Below the pieces are notes generated by a model. The model was not told the origin of the DNA. It saw only the letters and a list, made by a program, of their open reading frames with translations, and ran no database searches. This document shows, in pieces, positions 52,749-62,143 of a stretch of 64,000 bases of DNA. Both the position numbers and the translations under genes were made by a program. Within the stretch, counting starts at the first letter, position 1, and every line of letters begins with the position of its first letter. The stretch covers positions 62,001 through 126,000 of the forward strand of contig NZ_BMDT01000004.1 of NCBI RefSeq assembly GCF_014635985.1, written 5' to 3'. Source of the stretch: Enterococcus alcedinis (GTDB lineage Bacteria > Bacillota > Bacilli > Lactobacillales > Enterococcaceae).

Positions 52749-53327
52749 TTATTGATTACTTATTGCACGCATGATTTTATTTTCACCTGGGGTATACGGG
52801 ATTTGAAAAGTTTCTAACAAGGATTTAAAATCAGCTTTTCCTTGAACTTCGTCGGTGACTTCTAATTCCAGTTCATAATCATGGATCTTACCATACCAAC
52901 TCTCATCTAGAGCGAGGAGGCCAATTGGTAATTGAAGTTCGTAACGTTTAGTACGTAAACTAGCAATCGGTTGCAATTGCTCAATCGCGATGCTTGATTC
53001 GAGTAGTTTTTCGGCTACGGCACCGGACGTTAAAATGGTTTGATTTTGCAGTAAGTTTACGAGTTGTTCTTTCGATAATGTATCGGTAATTTCAAGCAAA
53101 CCGTGACCTTTGGTAGGGCATTTTAAAGTGAGCTCCCCTTGATCATCTCTAAAGCGACGAATTCGTAAGCCAAAACGTTGTTGGCGAAGCTGTTGATCAG
53201 GTGTGTCAAAATATATATTTGTTTGATCGGTATATGGTTGCTTATCAAATTGGTAGTGTTGATAAATTTTTTGGTAATCACTCGCATGTAAGAGTGTCTT
53301 AAATTCAATTTCAAGTTCTTGGGCCAT
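52749..53327 (-). CDS. yjbK: CYTH-domain protein (YjbK-like triphosphate-binding)
   Basis: 192 residues, CYTH superfamily. The N-terminal ELEIEFKTLL with alternating Glu residues is the signature, and the tunnel residues continue in LRIRRFRDD, TLKCPT, ELELEV and the C-terminal KIMRAI. The family binds triphosphate groups (thiamine triphosphatase, inorganic triphosphatase). It is divergent from relQ and conserved next to it in Bacillus and relatives, suggesting a link to nucleotide alarmone metabolism. The ribosome site GGAGGATAAT precedes ATG 53327. Confidence 0.92.
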   Translation of the reverse strand: MAQELEIEFKTLLHASDYQKIYQHYQFDKQPYTDQTNIYFDTPDQQLRQQRFGLRIRRFRDDQGELTLKCPTKGHGLLEITDTLSKEQLVNLLQNQTILTSGAVAEKLLESSIAIEQLQPIASLRTKRYELQLPIGLLALDESWYGKIHDYELELEVTDEVQGKADFKSLLETFQIPYTPGENKIMRAISNQ

Positions 53328-53475
53328 TATTATCCTCCGTTTTAGTGATTGTTATCGTATTGTATCTTATCTTATCATAAAAAGAAAAGAAGAGATTTTT
53401 CAGAAGGCTAAAGATTTTAGCGAAACTATGATAAAATAGGAGAGAATCTGAGTTGAAAGACAAGAGGGATGAACA

Positions 53476-54144
53476 ATGGAGAGAAATTGGGATTTATTTT
53501 TAGCACCTTACGAACAAACGGTTTCAGAGTTAAAAGTTAAGCTAAGAGGGATTCGGAAACAATTCCGTGAAACCAATCAACACGTACCGATTGAATTTGT
53601 GACGGGACGGGTTAAACCAATCGATAGCATTCTGGCGAAATCTAAATTACGAAAGATCCCACTCGAGCGATTAGATGAGGAAATGTCTGATATTGCAGGC
53701 TTACGTATTATGTGTCAATTCGTGGATGATATTTACCATGTAGTCCAATTGCTAAGAAATCGTAAAGATATGAAAATTGTCATTGAACGTGATTATATTG
53801 AAAATAAAAAAGCGAGTGGTTATCGATCGTATCATTTAGTCGTGGAGTATCCGGTTCAAGTGTTAGAAGGAGAAAAAATGATTTTAGCTGAAATTCAAAT
53901 TCGAACATTATCGATGAATTTTTGGGCAACGATTGAACATTCATTAAACTATAAATATCAAGGTGATTTCCCGGTAGAGATTAGCGAACGTTTGCGTCGA
54001 GCAGCCGAAGCCGCTTATCAACTGGATGAAGAAATGTCGAACATCCGAGTTGAGATACAAGAGGCACAACGCTTGTTTTCTCATGGAAAAGGCACAAGCG
54101 ATGATACGAATTATCAGTCGCCTAGCGAAAATGAGGTGAACTGA
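53476..54144 (+). CDS. relQ: RelQ/YjbM small alarmone synthetase
   Basis: 222 residues with a single (p)ppGpp synthetase domain; no hydrolase, TGS or ACT domain. Makes (p)ppGpp from ATP and GDP/GTP. Motifs: FVTGRVKPIDSILAK, LDEEMSDIAGLRIMC, KASGYRSYHLVVEYP, and the catalytic region LAEIQIRTLSMNFWATIEH with Glu/Gln. ATG 53476 after AAGAGGGATG. First gene of an operon with nadK, the pseudouridine synthase and mgtE. Small alarmone synthetases of this type are active in cell-wall stress. Confidence 0.94.
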   Translation: MERNWDLFLAPYEQTVSELKVKLRGIRKQFRETNQHVPIEFVTGRVKPIDSILAKSKLRKIPLERLDEEMSDIAGLRIMCQFVDDIYHVVQLLRNRKDMKIVIERDYIENKKASGYRSYHLVVEYPVQVLEGEKMILAEIQIRTLSMNFWATIEHSLNYKYQGDFPVEISERLRRAAEAAYQLDEEMSNIRVEIQEAQRLFSHGKGTSDDTNYQSPSENEVN

Positions 54145-54148
54145 AAGA

Positions 54149-54958
54149 TTGGAAAATTTAAAAGTTGCATTAGTTTATAACCAAGTAGAACAATCGGTGT
54201 TAGCTGCAGAAAAACTAAAAAAATTACTCGTTGCTTCTGGGAATGTCATCGATCAAGAAAATCCAGATATCGTCATTTCAATCGGTGGTGATGGGACATT
54301 GCTTTCTGCTTTTCACCTGTATATCCATCGATTGGATCATGTCCGTTTTTTAGGTGTTCATACGGGGCATCTAGGTTTTTATACTGATTGGCGTGATTAT
54401 GAGTTAGAGGAATTGGTTGAGACGCTTTGCAATAACCAAGAAGAAAACGTCAGCTATCCACTATTAGATGTTGTCATCCGTTATCGTGATGGACGAGCGG
54501 ATAAGCATTTCTTTGCTCTAAATGAATCAACTATTAAGAGTTTGCATCGAACGATGGTAGCCGATGTTTACATTAAGGAAGAATTGTTCGAACGCTTTCG
54601 TGGAGATGGGGTTTCAATTGCCACACCAACAGGATCTACCGCTTATAATAAGAGCATTGGTGGCGCGGTCTTGCATCCTAGCATCGAGGCCATTCAATTA
54701 ACTGAAATTGCTTCATTGAATAATCGAGTGTTTCGAACAGTCGGTTCACCTCTAGTAATTTCAAAAGAAGATTGGCTTGAGATTCGCTTACCACAAGGCG
54801 GAGAACACATTGTAACCGTCGATCAATTTAGTGTGCAACAGGCGGACATTGCTTCCGTTTACTACCGCGTTGCACCAGATAAAATACGCTTTGCCTCTTA
54901 CCGCCACATGGATTTTTGGCATCGAGTGAGAGAAGCTTTTATTGGAGATTTGAAATAG
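54149..54958 (+). CDS. nadK: NAD kinase
   Basis: 269 residues, TTG start at 54149 after GAGGTGAA. NAD kinase makes NADP from NAD and ATP. Hallmarks: ISIGGDGTLLSAFH, LGVHTGHLGFY, ALNESTIKS and SIATPTGSTAYNKSIGGA. It lies 4 bases after relQ and its stop is followed directly by the ATG of the pseudouridine synthase. Cytoplasmic. Confidence 0.95.
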   Translation: MENLKVALVYNQVEQSVLAAEKLKKLLVASGNVIDQENPDIVISIGGDGTLLSAFHLYIHRLDHVRFLGVHTGHLGFYTDWRDYELEELVETLCNNQEENVSYPLLDVVIRYRDGRADKHFFALNESTIKSLHRTMVADVYIKEELFERFRGDGVSIATPTGSTAYNKSIGGAVLHPSIEAIQLTEIASLNNRVFRTVGSPLVISKEDWLEIRLPQGGEHIVTVDQFSVQQADIASVYYRVAPDKIRFASYRHMDFWHRVREAFIGDLK

Positions 54959-55852
54959 ATGAAGTTTCATTATGTATTTACTAAAGACGAAAAACAACAA
55001 ATTAAGTTTTTTTTGAAAGAGCAGGGTGTTTCAAAAAAATTATTAGCTAAAATAAAATTTCACGGTGGGAAAATATTAGTCAATGAGCAAGAACAAAATG
55101 TGTTATATTGGCTTCAAAAAGAAGAAGTCGTGACAATTATTATTCCCGATGAGGGTGAGCATGAAACGTTAAAAATCGATGATACTCCAATTGATATCGT
55201 TTTTGAAGATGAGCATTTATTGATTGTTAATAAACCTCCAGGTGTTTCATCGATTCCTGCGCAATACCACCCGAATCATACGATGGCCAATCGAGTCAAG
55301 GCGTACTACAAACGACAAGGTTATGTGAATCAAGTCGTGCATGTGGTTACCCGACTCGATCGAGATACGTCTGGCTTAATGGTTTTTGCCAAACACGGTT
55401 TTGCCCATTCACGCTTAGACGAACAATTAAGAAATCGTACTTTCCATAAGAAATATAAAGCACTAATTACAGGAGAGATGTCTGAATTAAAATCGCATGC
55501 CCTTTTTGAACAACCAATTGGTCGTGACTTACGTTCAATTATTAAACGGCAAGTGACAACTGCAGGTCAATCCGCTCAAACAGAGTATTGGTTAGCTAAA
55601 AAAAATCAAGAAATTGCATTGGTCGATATTCAATTACATACTGGTCGAACCCATCAAATTCGTGTCCATTTTTCAGCCAATGGTTATCCATTAGTCGGTG
55701 ATGATTTGTATGATGGACGGACTGATTTGGGGATTGAACGTCAAGCATTGCATTGTTTTGATCTGGCCTTTTTACATCCTTTTACTCAGGAGGCTTTACA
55801 TTTTCAACAAGAGCTTCCAGCCGATATGGAAGCCGTTCAACAAAAAATATAA
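54959..55852 (+). CDS. RluA-family pseudouridine synthase (YjbO/RluD type)
   Basis: 297 residues. A short N-terminal S4-like region (SKKLLAKIKFHGGKILVNE) precedes the catalytic domain with nucleophilic Asp in VTRLDRDTSGLMVFAKH and the substrate motif HTGRTHQIRVHFS. It modifies uridines in rRNA, most likely 23S; the exact site is not predictable. Follows nadK without a gap, and mgtE starts 16 bases after it. Homologous to Bacillus YjbO. Confidence 0.92.
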   Translation: MKFHYVFTKDEKQQIKFFLKEQGVSKKLLAKIKFHGGKILVNEQEQNVLYWLQKEEVVTIIIPDEGEHETLKIDDTPIDIVFEDEHLLIVNKPPGVSSIPAQYHPNHTMANRVKAYYKRQGYVNQVVHVVTRLDRDTSGLMVFAKHGFAHSRLDEQLRNRTFHKKYKALITGEMSELKSHALFEQPIGRDLRSIIKRQVTTAGQSAQTEYWLAKKNQEIALVDIQLHTGRTHQIRVHFSANGYPLVGDDLYDGRTDLGIERQALHCFDLAFLHPFTQEALHFQQELPADMEAVQQKI

Positions 55853-55868
55853 GAAAGAGGTGAAGAAG

Positions 55869-57230
55869 ATGGATGAATCTCAAGGAATTGAACTCGGTTT
55901 TGCACAAATAAAAAAATATTTAGCTGAAAATCGCATTCAAGAGTTTCGAGATAGTTTCTTAGATTTACATTTGTATGAACAGGGAGAATTTTATCAATCA
56001 TTGACACAAGAAGAGCGTGTCCATCTGTATTCTTATCTTTCACCCAAAGAAGTCGCCGATGCTTTTGACTTAATTGAAGAAGATAAAGAAACAATGAAAG
56101 ATTATTTATCAGAGATGCGTCCTAGTTATGCGGCTGCGATGTTAGCTGCGATGTATACTGATAATGCCGTCGATTTTTTGAATTTATTAGGAAAGCAAGA
56201 AACAGCAAAATATTTAAGTTTGATGTCAAATGAAGAAGCAGCGGAAATCAAAGAATTACTTCATTATGAAGATGACACAGCTGGTTCGATTATGACGACA
56301 GAATATGTTTCGATTGTGGCAAATCAAACAGTTCGATCAGCGATGCAAGTTTTAAAAAGTGCTGCAGATTTTGCGGAGACTATTTATTATATTTATGTTG
56401 TCAATCAAGAGAATCAATTAGTAGGTGTTATTTCGTTAAGGGATTTAATCATTAATGATGACGATACGTTAATTAGCGAAATCATGAGTGAGCGTGTCAT
56501 CTCGGTTCACGTAGGGGACGATCAATTTGACGTGGCTCAAACGTTCCGAGATTATGATTTCTTAGCGTTGCCTGTAACAGATTACGACGATCATTTATTA
56601 GGAATTGTGACGGTCGATGATATTATTGACGTTATCGATGATGAGGCAACAAGTGATTACTCTGGCTTAGCCGGGGTTAACGTCGATGAAGTCGGTGAAG
56701 CCCCTCTTAAAGCTGCCACCAAGCGTTTACCTTGGTTAATCACCTTATTGTTTTTAGGGATGGCGACGGCGACTTTGATTGGGAAATATGAAGTATTAGT
56801 CAGCGAAGCGAGTATTTTAGCGGTCTTTATTTCATTAATTACGGGTACTGCTGGAAATGCTGGTACACAATCATTAGCGGTAGCTGTTCGTCGGTTGGCA
56901 ATGAATGATGCCAAAGGAAGTTCATTTATTCGAATTATTTTTTCTGAAATCTTAACTGGCTTGGTGACAGGTGCTGTTACTGGGATTACTATTTTTGTCA
57001 TTGTTGCAATTTGGAAGGGAAATCCGATTTTAGGTTTAGTGATTGGTGCTGCAATGATGGCAGCTATTACGGTGGCGAATTTGGCAGGAAGCTTTATCCC
57101 GATGCTAATGGATCGCTTGGGTTTTGATCCCGCTGTGGCAAGTGGCCCCTTTATCACAACGTTGAGTGATTTAACGAGTGTCCTCATCTATTTTAATATC
57201 GCAAGCATGTTTATGAGTTATTTTAAATAA
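55869..57230 (+). CDS. mgtE: MgtE magnesium transporter
   Basis: 453 residues from ATG 55869, which has AAGAGGTGAAG upstream; the longer frame from 55698 just runs antiphase through the previous gene. Layout: N-terminal helical domain (1-130, with SPKEVADAFDLIEE), two CBS domains (about 130-260, SIMTTEYVSI and IMSERVISVHVGDD), then five membrane helices with GTAGNAGTQSLAV and the C-terminal FDPAVASGPF motif. It is a Mg2+-gated channel-type transporter. Last gene of the relQ operon, as in Bacillus. Confidence 0.95.
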   Translation: MDESQGIELGFAQIKKYLAENRIQEFRDSFLDLHLYEQGEFYQSLTQEERVHLYSYLSPKEVADAFDLIEEDKETMKDYLSEMRPSYAAAMLAAMYTDNAVDFLNLLGKQETAKYLSLMSNEEAAEIKELLHYEDDTAGSIMTTEYVSIVANQTVRSAMQVLKSAADFAETIYYIYVVNQENQLVGVISLRDLIINDDDTLISEIMSERVISVHVGDDQFDVAQTFRDYDFLALPVTDYDDHLLGIVTVDDIIDVIDDEATSDYSGLAGVNVDEVGEAPLKAATKRLPWLITLLFLGMATATLIGKYEVLVSEASILAVFISLITGTAGNAGTQSLAVAVRRLAMNDAKGSSFIRIIFSEILTGLVTGAVTGITIFVIVAIWKGNPILGLVIGAAMMAAITVANLAGSFIPMLMDRLGFDPAVASGPFITTLSDLTSVLIYFNIASMFMSYFK

Positions 57231-57308
57231 GTTAGAATGAGGAAGTAATCAAAAGAAGTGAAGGGACCATAAAAGTTCTTTAAGTCGAGTTATTTATACG
57301 AATTGAAT

Positions 57309-57368
57309 GAAAAGCTGTATCAGAAAAGGCTATTGCTGTCTTTAGCCTTGCTGATACAGCTTTTTTGT
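57309..57368 (+). terminator. Terminator of the relQ-mgtE operon
   Basis: AAAAGCTGTATCAG (57310-57323) pairs with CTGATACAGCTTTT (57351-57364), inner AAGGCTA/TAGCCTT stem, then TTTTTG. Confidence 0.9.
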
Positions 57369-57415
57369 TTTTCTATGCTTCACTTTTGAAGTTAAAGCAC
57401 ATTAGTATTAAATAT

Positions 57416-57467
57416 AAAAATGCTCGCTTACTGACAACATCATCGTCAGTAAGCGAGCGTTTTTGTA
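57416..57467. terminator. Terminator after the GH92 gene (bidirectional)
   Basis: Long stem: ATGCTCGCTTACTGAC pairs with GTCAGTAAGCGAGCGT with A5 and T5 flanks. It ends directly beside the stop codon of the minus-strand GH92 gene. Confidence 0.88.
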
Positions 57468-59612
57468 TTATTTAGAAAGTGAGAACGGTAAATCTTCCGC
57501 AGTCACTGTACGAGGTGTTGGAACTGTTCCTAATTGATAGTTAATTGTTCCACCTTGCATTAAGTCGGCGTGATCAAAGAATAATTTACTGTGTACTTCG
57601 CCGTTACGTTTTGTTTCATGTAAGAATTGTTGTTGTGGGTAGTTTGGACTTGCTGTGATTTCTAATTTTTCACCACTTGATAAGTGAACGGTTGCTTTAC
57701 TTACTAAAGGCATTCCTAGTACATATTCACCTGAACCTGGTGTTACTGGGTAGAAACCTAAGCTGTTAAAGATATACCAACCAGCCATGCTTCCGTTGTC
57801 TTCATCTCCTGGGTAACCTTCAGGTGAAGCATTGAAAGCTTGTGTCATTAGTTGTTTCAATAATGGTTGTGCCATTTCTGGTTTACCGATGTAGCTAAAT
57901 AAGAATGGGTAGTGGAAACTTGGTTGGTTCGAAATCGCTAATTGACCAAATTCAAGGGCTGCCATCTCACTCATTTCATGAATTTCAAAACCATAACCAT
58001 CAACGTTGTAACGAGGTGCTTGGTTATTTAATTCAATTAATTTCTTCTCAAATGCTTGCTCACCACCATGTTCTTTGACAAGGCCAGCGAAATCTTGGTA
58101 GACAGCATAACTACTTTGCCAAGCACTTCCTTCAGCGTAATCACGACCCCAACGGATGTCTAAGAAGTTTTCACGGAAGACACCATCTGAATCTTTCGCG
58201 CGCATGAAGCCTGTTTCTTTATCGAAAATATTGCGGTAGTTTAATGATTGAGTCGCATAATATTCAGCTGTTTCTGTATCGCCTAATGTTTTGGCAACTT
58301 GGCTAATACAAAAATCACTGTATGCATAGTCAAGTGTGTGGTTCACTGATTCGTGGTAAGTACTTGGTACATAACCATATTTCAAGTAATCCAATGTTCC
58401 TTGACGACCGTAGTTTGAGTTCTCGCTTTGAACAGTTGCTGCTTTTTTCATTGCTGCTAAAAATTGTTCCATTAAATCTGAACGAATGCCTTTAACTGCT
58501 GCATCTGCAATTACGGCATCAATTAATGTACCTGGCATTAACCCACGCTCATCTGGTGATAACCATTTTGGTAAGAAGCCAGTTTCGTTGAAGCTATTTA
58601 AGAAGCCTTCTAACATGTCTTCGTATTTTTCTTTGGCGATTAATGAGTACATTGGGTAAACCGTTTTGTACGTATCCCAGAAACCATTGTTTGTATAAAG
58701 CACCCCAGGACGAACTTTTTTGCTGTACGTATCGTAATGGATTTTTTCATTATTCGCATCAAACTCGTAAAATGTTTGTGGGAATAGGAACATGCGATAG
58801 AAGTTATGATAAAACGTTTCAGTATGTGCTTTATCTTGGTGCTCAACTTCGATACGGCTTAAGTAGCCTTCCCATTCAGTTAAGCTTTTTTCTAAATATT
58901 CAGCGGCAGTTTGGTTTTCTTCTCTTGATAAGTTCAAGATTGCTTGTTCTAAATTAATGAAAGAAGTACCAAAACGCATAGTTTGTTGTTTGATGTTACC
59001 GAAACGAACAAGGATGTTGCCATCTTCGCCAGATTCATTGATTGCTTCAGAAGTGATGGCTTCATCGAATTTCAAAGTGAAATAAAAACTGAAGTCAGGA
59101 TCTTCTGCACCAGAGAAATTGATCACATGTCCTTGTAATGTATGCGCGTCAACTTGCTCAATCGCATAACGACCAGGTAAAGATAACATGAACCCAGCAT
59201 TTTCATCGCGGTAATCCGTTGTTAAAACACCACCATACATACTTGGAATTAACGTCGAAGTAATATCATAACGCAATTGTGTCACGCTAACGTGGGTTGG
59301 TTTAAACGTACTTTCGTCTGGACGGTAAGAACTTTGTGTGTGGAATGTGCTTGCTTGATGTACATCGCCACTTAATGGTGTGAATAGCACACGGCTAAAA
59401 TCACCCATCCATGGACTTGGTTGGTGCGTTAGACGGTAACCTTGGAAGGTACGATCTTTTGGATGGAACCACCAGCTACCGCGTTGGTCGCTCGTTTGAA
59501 CGCCGAAAAAGTTCATACCAAAGGGTACACCAGTGTAAGGTAAGCTGTTTCCGCTTGAGAAACTGTATTGATTGGCCGTTGCATGACGTGTATCAATTGT
59601 GTTCGTAATCAT
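57468..59612 (-). CDS. GH92 exo-alpha-mannosidase
   Basis: 714 residues, GH92 family of Ca2+-dependent inverting exo-mannosidases, mostly alpha-1,2 or alpha-1,3. N-terminal beta-sandwich (PYTGVPFGMNFFGVQ, GFRLTHQPSPWMGD-like) and C-terminal (alpha/alpha)6 barrel containing GDEDNGSMAGWYIFNSLG and GSGEYVLGMPLV. No signal peptide, unlike many Bacteroidetes members, so it works in the cytoplasm. ATG overlaps the regulator's stop by 1 base; GGAGAGAA precedes it. Forms one operon with the GntR-LacI regulator. Confidence 0.92.
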   Translation of the reverse strand: MITNTIDTRHATANQYSFSSGNSLPYTGVPFGMNFFGVQTSDQRGSWWFHPKDRTFQGYRLTHQPSPWMGDFSRVLFTPLSGDVHQASTFHTQSSYRPDESTFKPTHVSVTQLRYDITSTLIPSMYGGVLTTDYRDENAGFMLSLPGRYAIEQVDAHTLQGHVINFSGAEDPDFSFYFTLKFDEAITSEAINESGEDGNILVRFGNIKQQTMRFGTSFINLEQAILNLSREENQTAAEYLEKSLTEWEGYLSRIEVEHQDKAHTETFYHNFYRMFLFPQTFYEFDANNEKIHYDTYSKKVRPGVLYTNNGFWDTYKTVYPMYSLIAKEKYEDMLEGFLNSFNETGFLPKWLSPDERGLMPGTLIDAVIADAAVKGIRSDLMEQFLAAMKKAATVQSENSNYGRQGTLDYLKYGYVPSTYHESVNHTLDYAYSDFCISQVAKTLGDTETAEYYATQSLNYRNIFDKETGFMRAKDSDGVFRENFLDIRWGRDYAEGSAWQSSYAVYQDFAGLVKEHGGEQAFEKKLIELNNQAPRYNVDGYGFEIHEMSEMAALEFGQLAISNQPSFHYPFLFSYIGKPEMAQPLLKQLMTQAFNASPEGYPGDEDNGSMAGWYIFNSLGFYPVTPGSGEYVLGMPLVSKATVHLSSGEKLEITASPNYPQQQFLHETKRNGEVHSKLFFDHADLMQGGTINYQLGTVPTPRTVTAEDLPFSLSK

Positions 59613-60664
59613 TAATTTATTCTCTCCTTTGTGGATTGTCTTTTTATTAAGCGCACAGGAACATTAACGTCTTGTGGCATTTGACCCGTTTCGAGCCAGG
59701 AAATGAGTGTTTTTCCAGCGAGGGCTCCAATCCGAGTAAAATCTTGAGCAATGGTTGTTAATGGTGGATCAACAAGTCTAGCTGCTTGGATATCATCAAA
59801 GCCGATAATCGATATATCATCAGGGACGTGATAGTTATGAAGTTTTAATACACGCATCGCTTCAATTGCGACGAGATCATTCTCGCAAACAATCCCTGTT
59901 ACTTGATGTTCTGTAATATATTCAATTAAATCATTCGGTGTGGCTTTCTCATCATCAGGTGATGTATGGAAAAGTAACGAAGAGAGTTTCAAGGCTCTTA
60001 AGTAACCAACATAACGGTTACGAACCGATTGTGGATGAGCAACACTACCAAATAAATAAGCAATGCGTTGATGTCCCTCATTAATCAGTTGTTGAGTGGC
60101 AATCAAACCACCATCAACGTTATCAGATAAGATAGTCGGAAAATTAAATTCAAATAACTTTTTATCTAATACAATAGTAGGAAAATCTTTTAATGAAAGC
60201 TCAACCAGTACATCTAAGAAGCGATCCGTTTTTTCAGCATAGTAGATGATGCCATCATATTCACTAATTAGTTCATCCGTTGATTTTTGAGTAAAAACAT
60301 CCAAAGTAGCCATTGAAATTTCAATTTGGGCTTCTTGTAAGGTAGGTAAGACACCTTCCGTGAAGTTTCCAACCGATAAATCATTTAAAAAAGGTAATAG
60401 GAATAAGACTTTTTTGTTTTTGGTTGAACGAAGCACCGATTGTTCGGCCTGCTTGTTTTTTACAAAACTTCCTTTGCCACGTATGCGATAAATTAAATCG
60501 GCTTGTTCTAATTCATTTAAAGCACGTTTTGAGGTGATACGACTGACTTGGTAACGATCAGATAATTCTTTTTCCGTCGGTAACTGTTGATCAGCTTGTA
60601 ACTTGCCGGATAATATTTCTTCTTTTAAATCCAGTAGAATTTTTTGGTAAAGGGGTTGGGTCAT
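59612..60664 (-). CDS. GntR-LacI hybrid transcriptional regulator of the mannosidase locus
   Basis: 350 residues from ATG 60664 with AAAGGAGA just upstream; the longer frame to 60712 crosses the operator. N-terminal GntR winged helix (LYQKILLDLKEEI, LPTEKELSDRYQVSRITSKRALNELE) joined to a LacI/periplasmic-binding-type effector domain (about 80-345; KVLFLLPFLNDLSVGNF, IGFDDIQAARLVDPPLTTI). AraR-type architecture. It is divergent from GH125/GH38 and cotranscribed with GH92, so it likely controls both by binding GTTGATATATC sites. Probable effector: mannose or a mannosyl oligosaccharide (inference). Confidence 0.9.
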   Translation of the reverse strand: MTQPLYQKILLDLKEEILSGKLQADQQLPTEKELSDRYQVSRITSKRALNELEQADLIYRIRGKGSFVKNKQAEQSVLRSTKNKKVLFLLPFLNDLSVGNFTEGVLPTLQEAQIEISMATLDVFTQKSTDELISEYDGIIYYAEKTDRFLDVLVELSLKDFPTIVLDKKLFEFNFPTILSDNVDGGLIATQQLINEGHQRIAYLFGSVAHPQSVRNRYVGYLRALKLSSLLFHTSPDDEKATPNDLIEYITEHQVTGIVCENDLVAIEAMRVLKLHNYHVPDDISIIGFDDIQAARLVDPPLTTIAQDFTRIGALAGKTLISWLETGQMPQDVNVPVRLIKRQSTKERIN

Positions 60665-60683
60665 ATACAATCTCCTTTCTTTT

Positions 60684-60694
60684 GTTGATATATC
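60684..60694 (+). promoter_or_regulatory. Candidate operator O1 of the GntR-LacI regulator
   Basis: GTTGATATATC, containing the palindrome TGATATATCA (60686-60695). It overlaps the minus-strand -10 TATGAT (60692-60697) and would autoregulate the regulator/GH92 operon. Confidence 0.6.
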
Positions 60695-60719
60695 ATATAA
60701 TGATAATAGCATAGATCAA
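60692..60719 (-). promoter_or_regulatory. Promoter of the regulator/GH92 operon
   Basis: On the minus strand TTGATC (60714-60719), 16-base spacer, TATGAT (60692-60697), about 30 bases before ATG 60664. Confidence 0.5.
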
Positions 60720-60754
60720 ATTAAAAGAAAATAAAAATATTTTGCTTGAAAACG

Positions 60755-60783
60755 TAGACATTTATAAAAATAGGAAGTATAAT
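60755..60783 (+). promoter_or_regulatory. Promoter of the GH125/GH38 operon
   Basis: TAGACA (60755-60760), 17-base spacer, TATAAT (60778-60783). The start point would be near 60790, immediately before operator O2. Confidence 0.75.
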
Positions 60784-60793
60784 GACGAAGTAA

Positions 60794-60804
60794 GATATAT
60801 CAAC
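60794..60804 (-). promoter_or_regulatory. Candidate operator O2 of the GntR-LacI regulator
   Basis: GATATATCAAC on plus, that is GTTGATATATC on minus, an exact 11-base inverted copy of O1. It sits at about +5 to +15 of the GH125 transcript, where a bound repressor would block initiation. Confidence 0.6.
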
Positions 60805-60823
60805 TTATTGGAGGATGAATCAA

Positions 60824-62116
60824 ATGGCATACAAAGAAATACCAACTTCAGTACAAAACTTTATGGATAAAATCACAGAATTATGTGGAACAGAACATGC
60901 AGACTGGGCAAAAAACTTCAGTGCAGGGTTCGCGAATACATTATTAACAACAGTTAAACGTCATGAAGACGGAACAAGCTTCCTATTAACAGGTGATATT
61001 CCTGCAATGTGGTTACGTGACTCAACGGCACAAGTTCGTCCGTACCTAGTAGTTGCAAAAGAAGACGAAGATTTAGCGGCAATGATTAGTGGCCTAGTTA
61101 AGAAACAATTCTTCTATATTAATATTGACCCATACGCAAACGCTTTTAACGAAGAAGCAAACGGCGCAGGTCACCAAGATGACTTTACAGTAATGAACGA
61201 TTGGATTTGGGAACGTAAATATGAAATCGATTCATTAGCATACCCAACACAATTAGCTTACCTACTATATAAGAACACTGGACGTACGGATCAATTCAAC
61301 GAAGATTTCGTTGAAGGAATCAAAAAAATCCTACACGTTTTCAAAACAGAACAAGATCACCGTAAATCACCATACAACTTTGTACGTGATACATGGAGAG
61401 CAGAAGATACATTAATCAACCATGGTCGTGGTGTAGAAGTGGCTCCAACAGGAATGACTTGGTCAGGTTTCCGTCCAAGTGATGACGCTTGTGCTGGCGG
61501 TGGTTACTTAGTGCCATCAAACATGTTTGCAGTCGTTGTTTTAGGTTATGTAGAAGAAATCTTCTCAACAATCTTAGACGATGCAGCAATCGTAGCAGAA
61601 GCAAAAGCATTACGTGAAGAAATTGAAGCAGGCATTCAAGCACACGGTCGTACAACAAACAAAGCGGGCGAAGATGTTTACGCTTATGAAGTTGACGGTT
61701 TAGGCAATGCGTCATTAATGGATGATTCAAACGTACCTAACTTAATCGCAGCTCCTTACTTAGGTTACGGTTCAGTTGACGATGAGCGTTACTTACGCAC
61801 ACGTAAAACATTATTAAGTAATGAAAACCCATACTTCTATGAAGGTAAATTTGCGAAAGGAATCGGATCTTCTCATACACCAGAAAATTATGTATGGCCA
61901 ATCGCAATGGCAATGGAAGGGATGACAACAAACGATAAATCTGAAAAAGAGCGTATCTTAAACACATTAGTAGCAACAGATGCAGGTACGAACTTAATGC
62001 ACGAAGGATTTGACGTTGATAATCCAGATAATTACACTCGCGAGTGGTTCTCATGGGCAAACATGATGTTCTGTGAGTTAGTAATGGACTACTTTGATAT
62101 CCGTGTTGAAAAATAA
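60824..62116 (+). CDS. GH125 exo-alpha-1,6-mannosidase
   Basis: 430 residues from ATG 60824, 9 bases after GGAGG; ATG 60815 touches the ribosome site and is unlikely. GH125 family, metal-independent inverting exo-alpha-1,6-mannosidases, (alpha/alpha)6 barrel. Signatures: GDIPAMWLRDSTAQ near residue 57, NWIWERKYEIDSLAYP-like region, FVRDTWRAEDTL, GMTWSGFRPSDDAC and a C-terminal EWFSWANMMF. No signal peptide. First gene of the operon; a GH38 gene follows 27 bases on. Codon use is markedly restricted, as in highly expressed genes. Confidence 0.94.
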   Translation: MAYKEIPTSVQNFMDKITELCGTEHADWAKNFSAGFANTLLTTVKRHEDGTSFLLTGDIPAMWLRDSTAQVRPYLVVAKEDEDLAAMISGLVKKQFFYINIDPYANAFNEEANGAGHQDDFTVMNDWIWERKYEIDSLAYPTQLAYLLYKNTGRTDQFNEDFVEGIKKILHVFKTEQDHRKSPYNFVRDTWRAEDTLINHGRGVEVAPTGMTWSGFRPSDDACAGGGYLVPSNMFAVVVLGYVEEIFSTILDDAAIVAEAKALREEIEAGIQAHGRTTNKAGEDVYAYEVDGLGNASLMDDSNVPNLIAAPYLGYGSVDDERYLRTRKTLLSNENPYFYEGKFAKGIGSSHTPENYVWPIAMAMEGMTTNDKSEKERILNTLVATDAGTNLMHEGFDVDNPDNYTREWFSWANMMFCELVMDYFDIRVEK

Positions 62117-62143
62117 GAAGTAAAAAATAGGAGCGTATATTTA

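Noticed and set aside
55698-55868. 57-codon upstream extension of mgtE
   Set aside because: It lies in another frame of the pseudouridine synthase gene and has no ribosome site.
56657-57187. 176-codon antisense frame in mgtE
   Set aside because: It mirrors the membrane part of mgtE on the other strand. The length comes from codon bias rather than selection.
61416-62060. Two antisense frames of about 105 codons in GH125
   Set aside because: Their Leu/His-rich composition follows from the TTA/GCA/ACA codon bias of GH125 on the plus strand.
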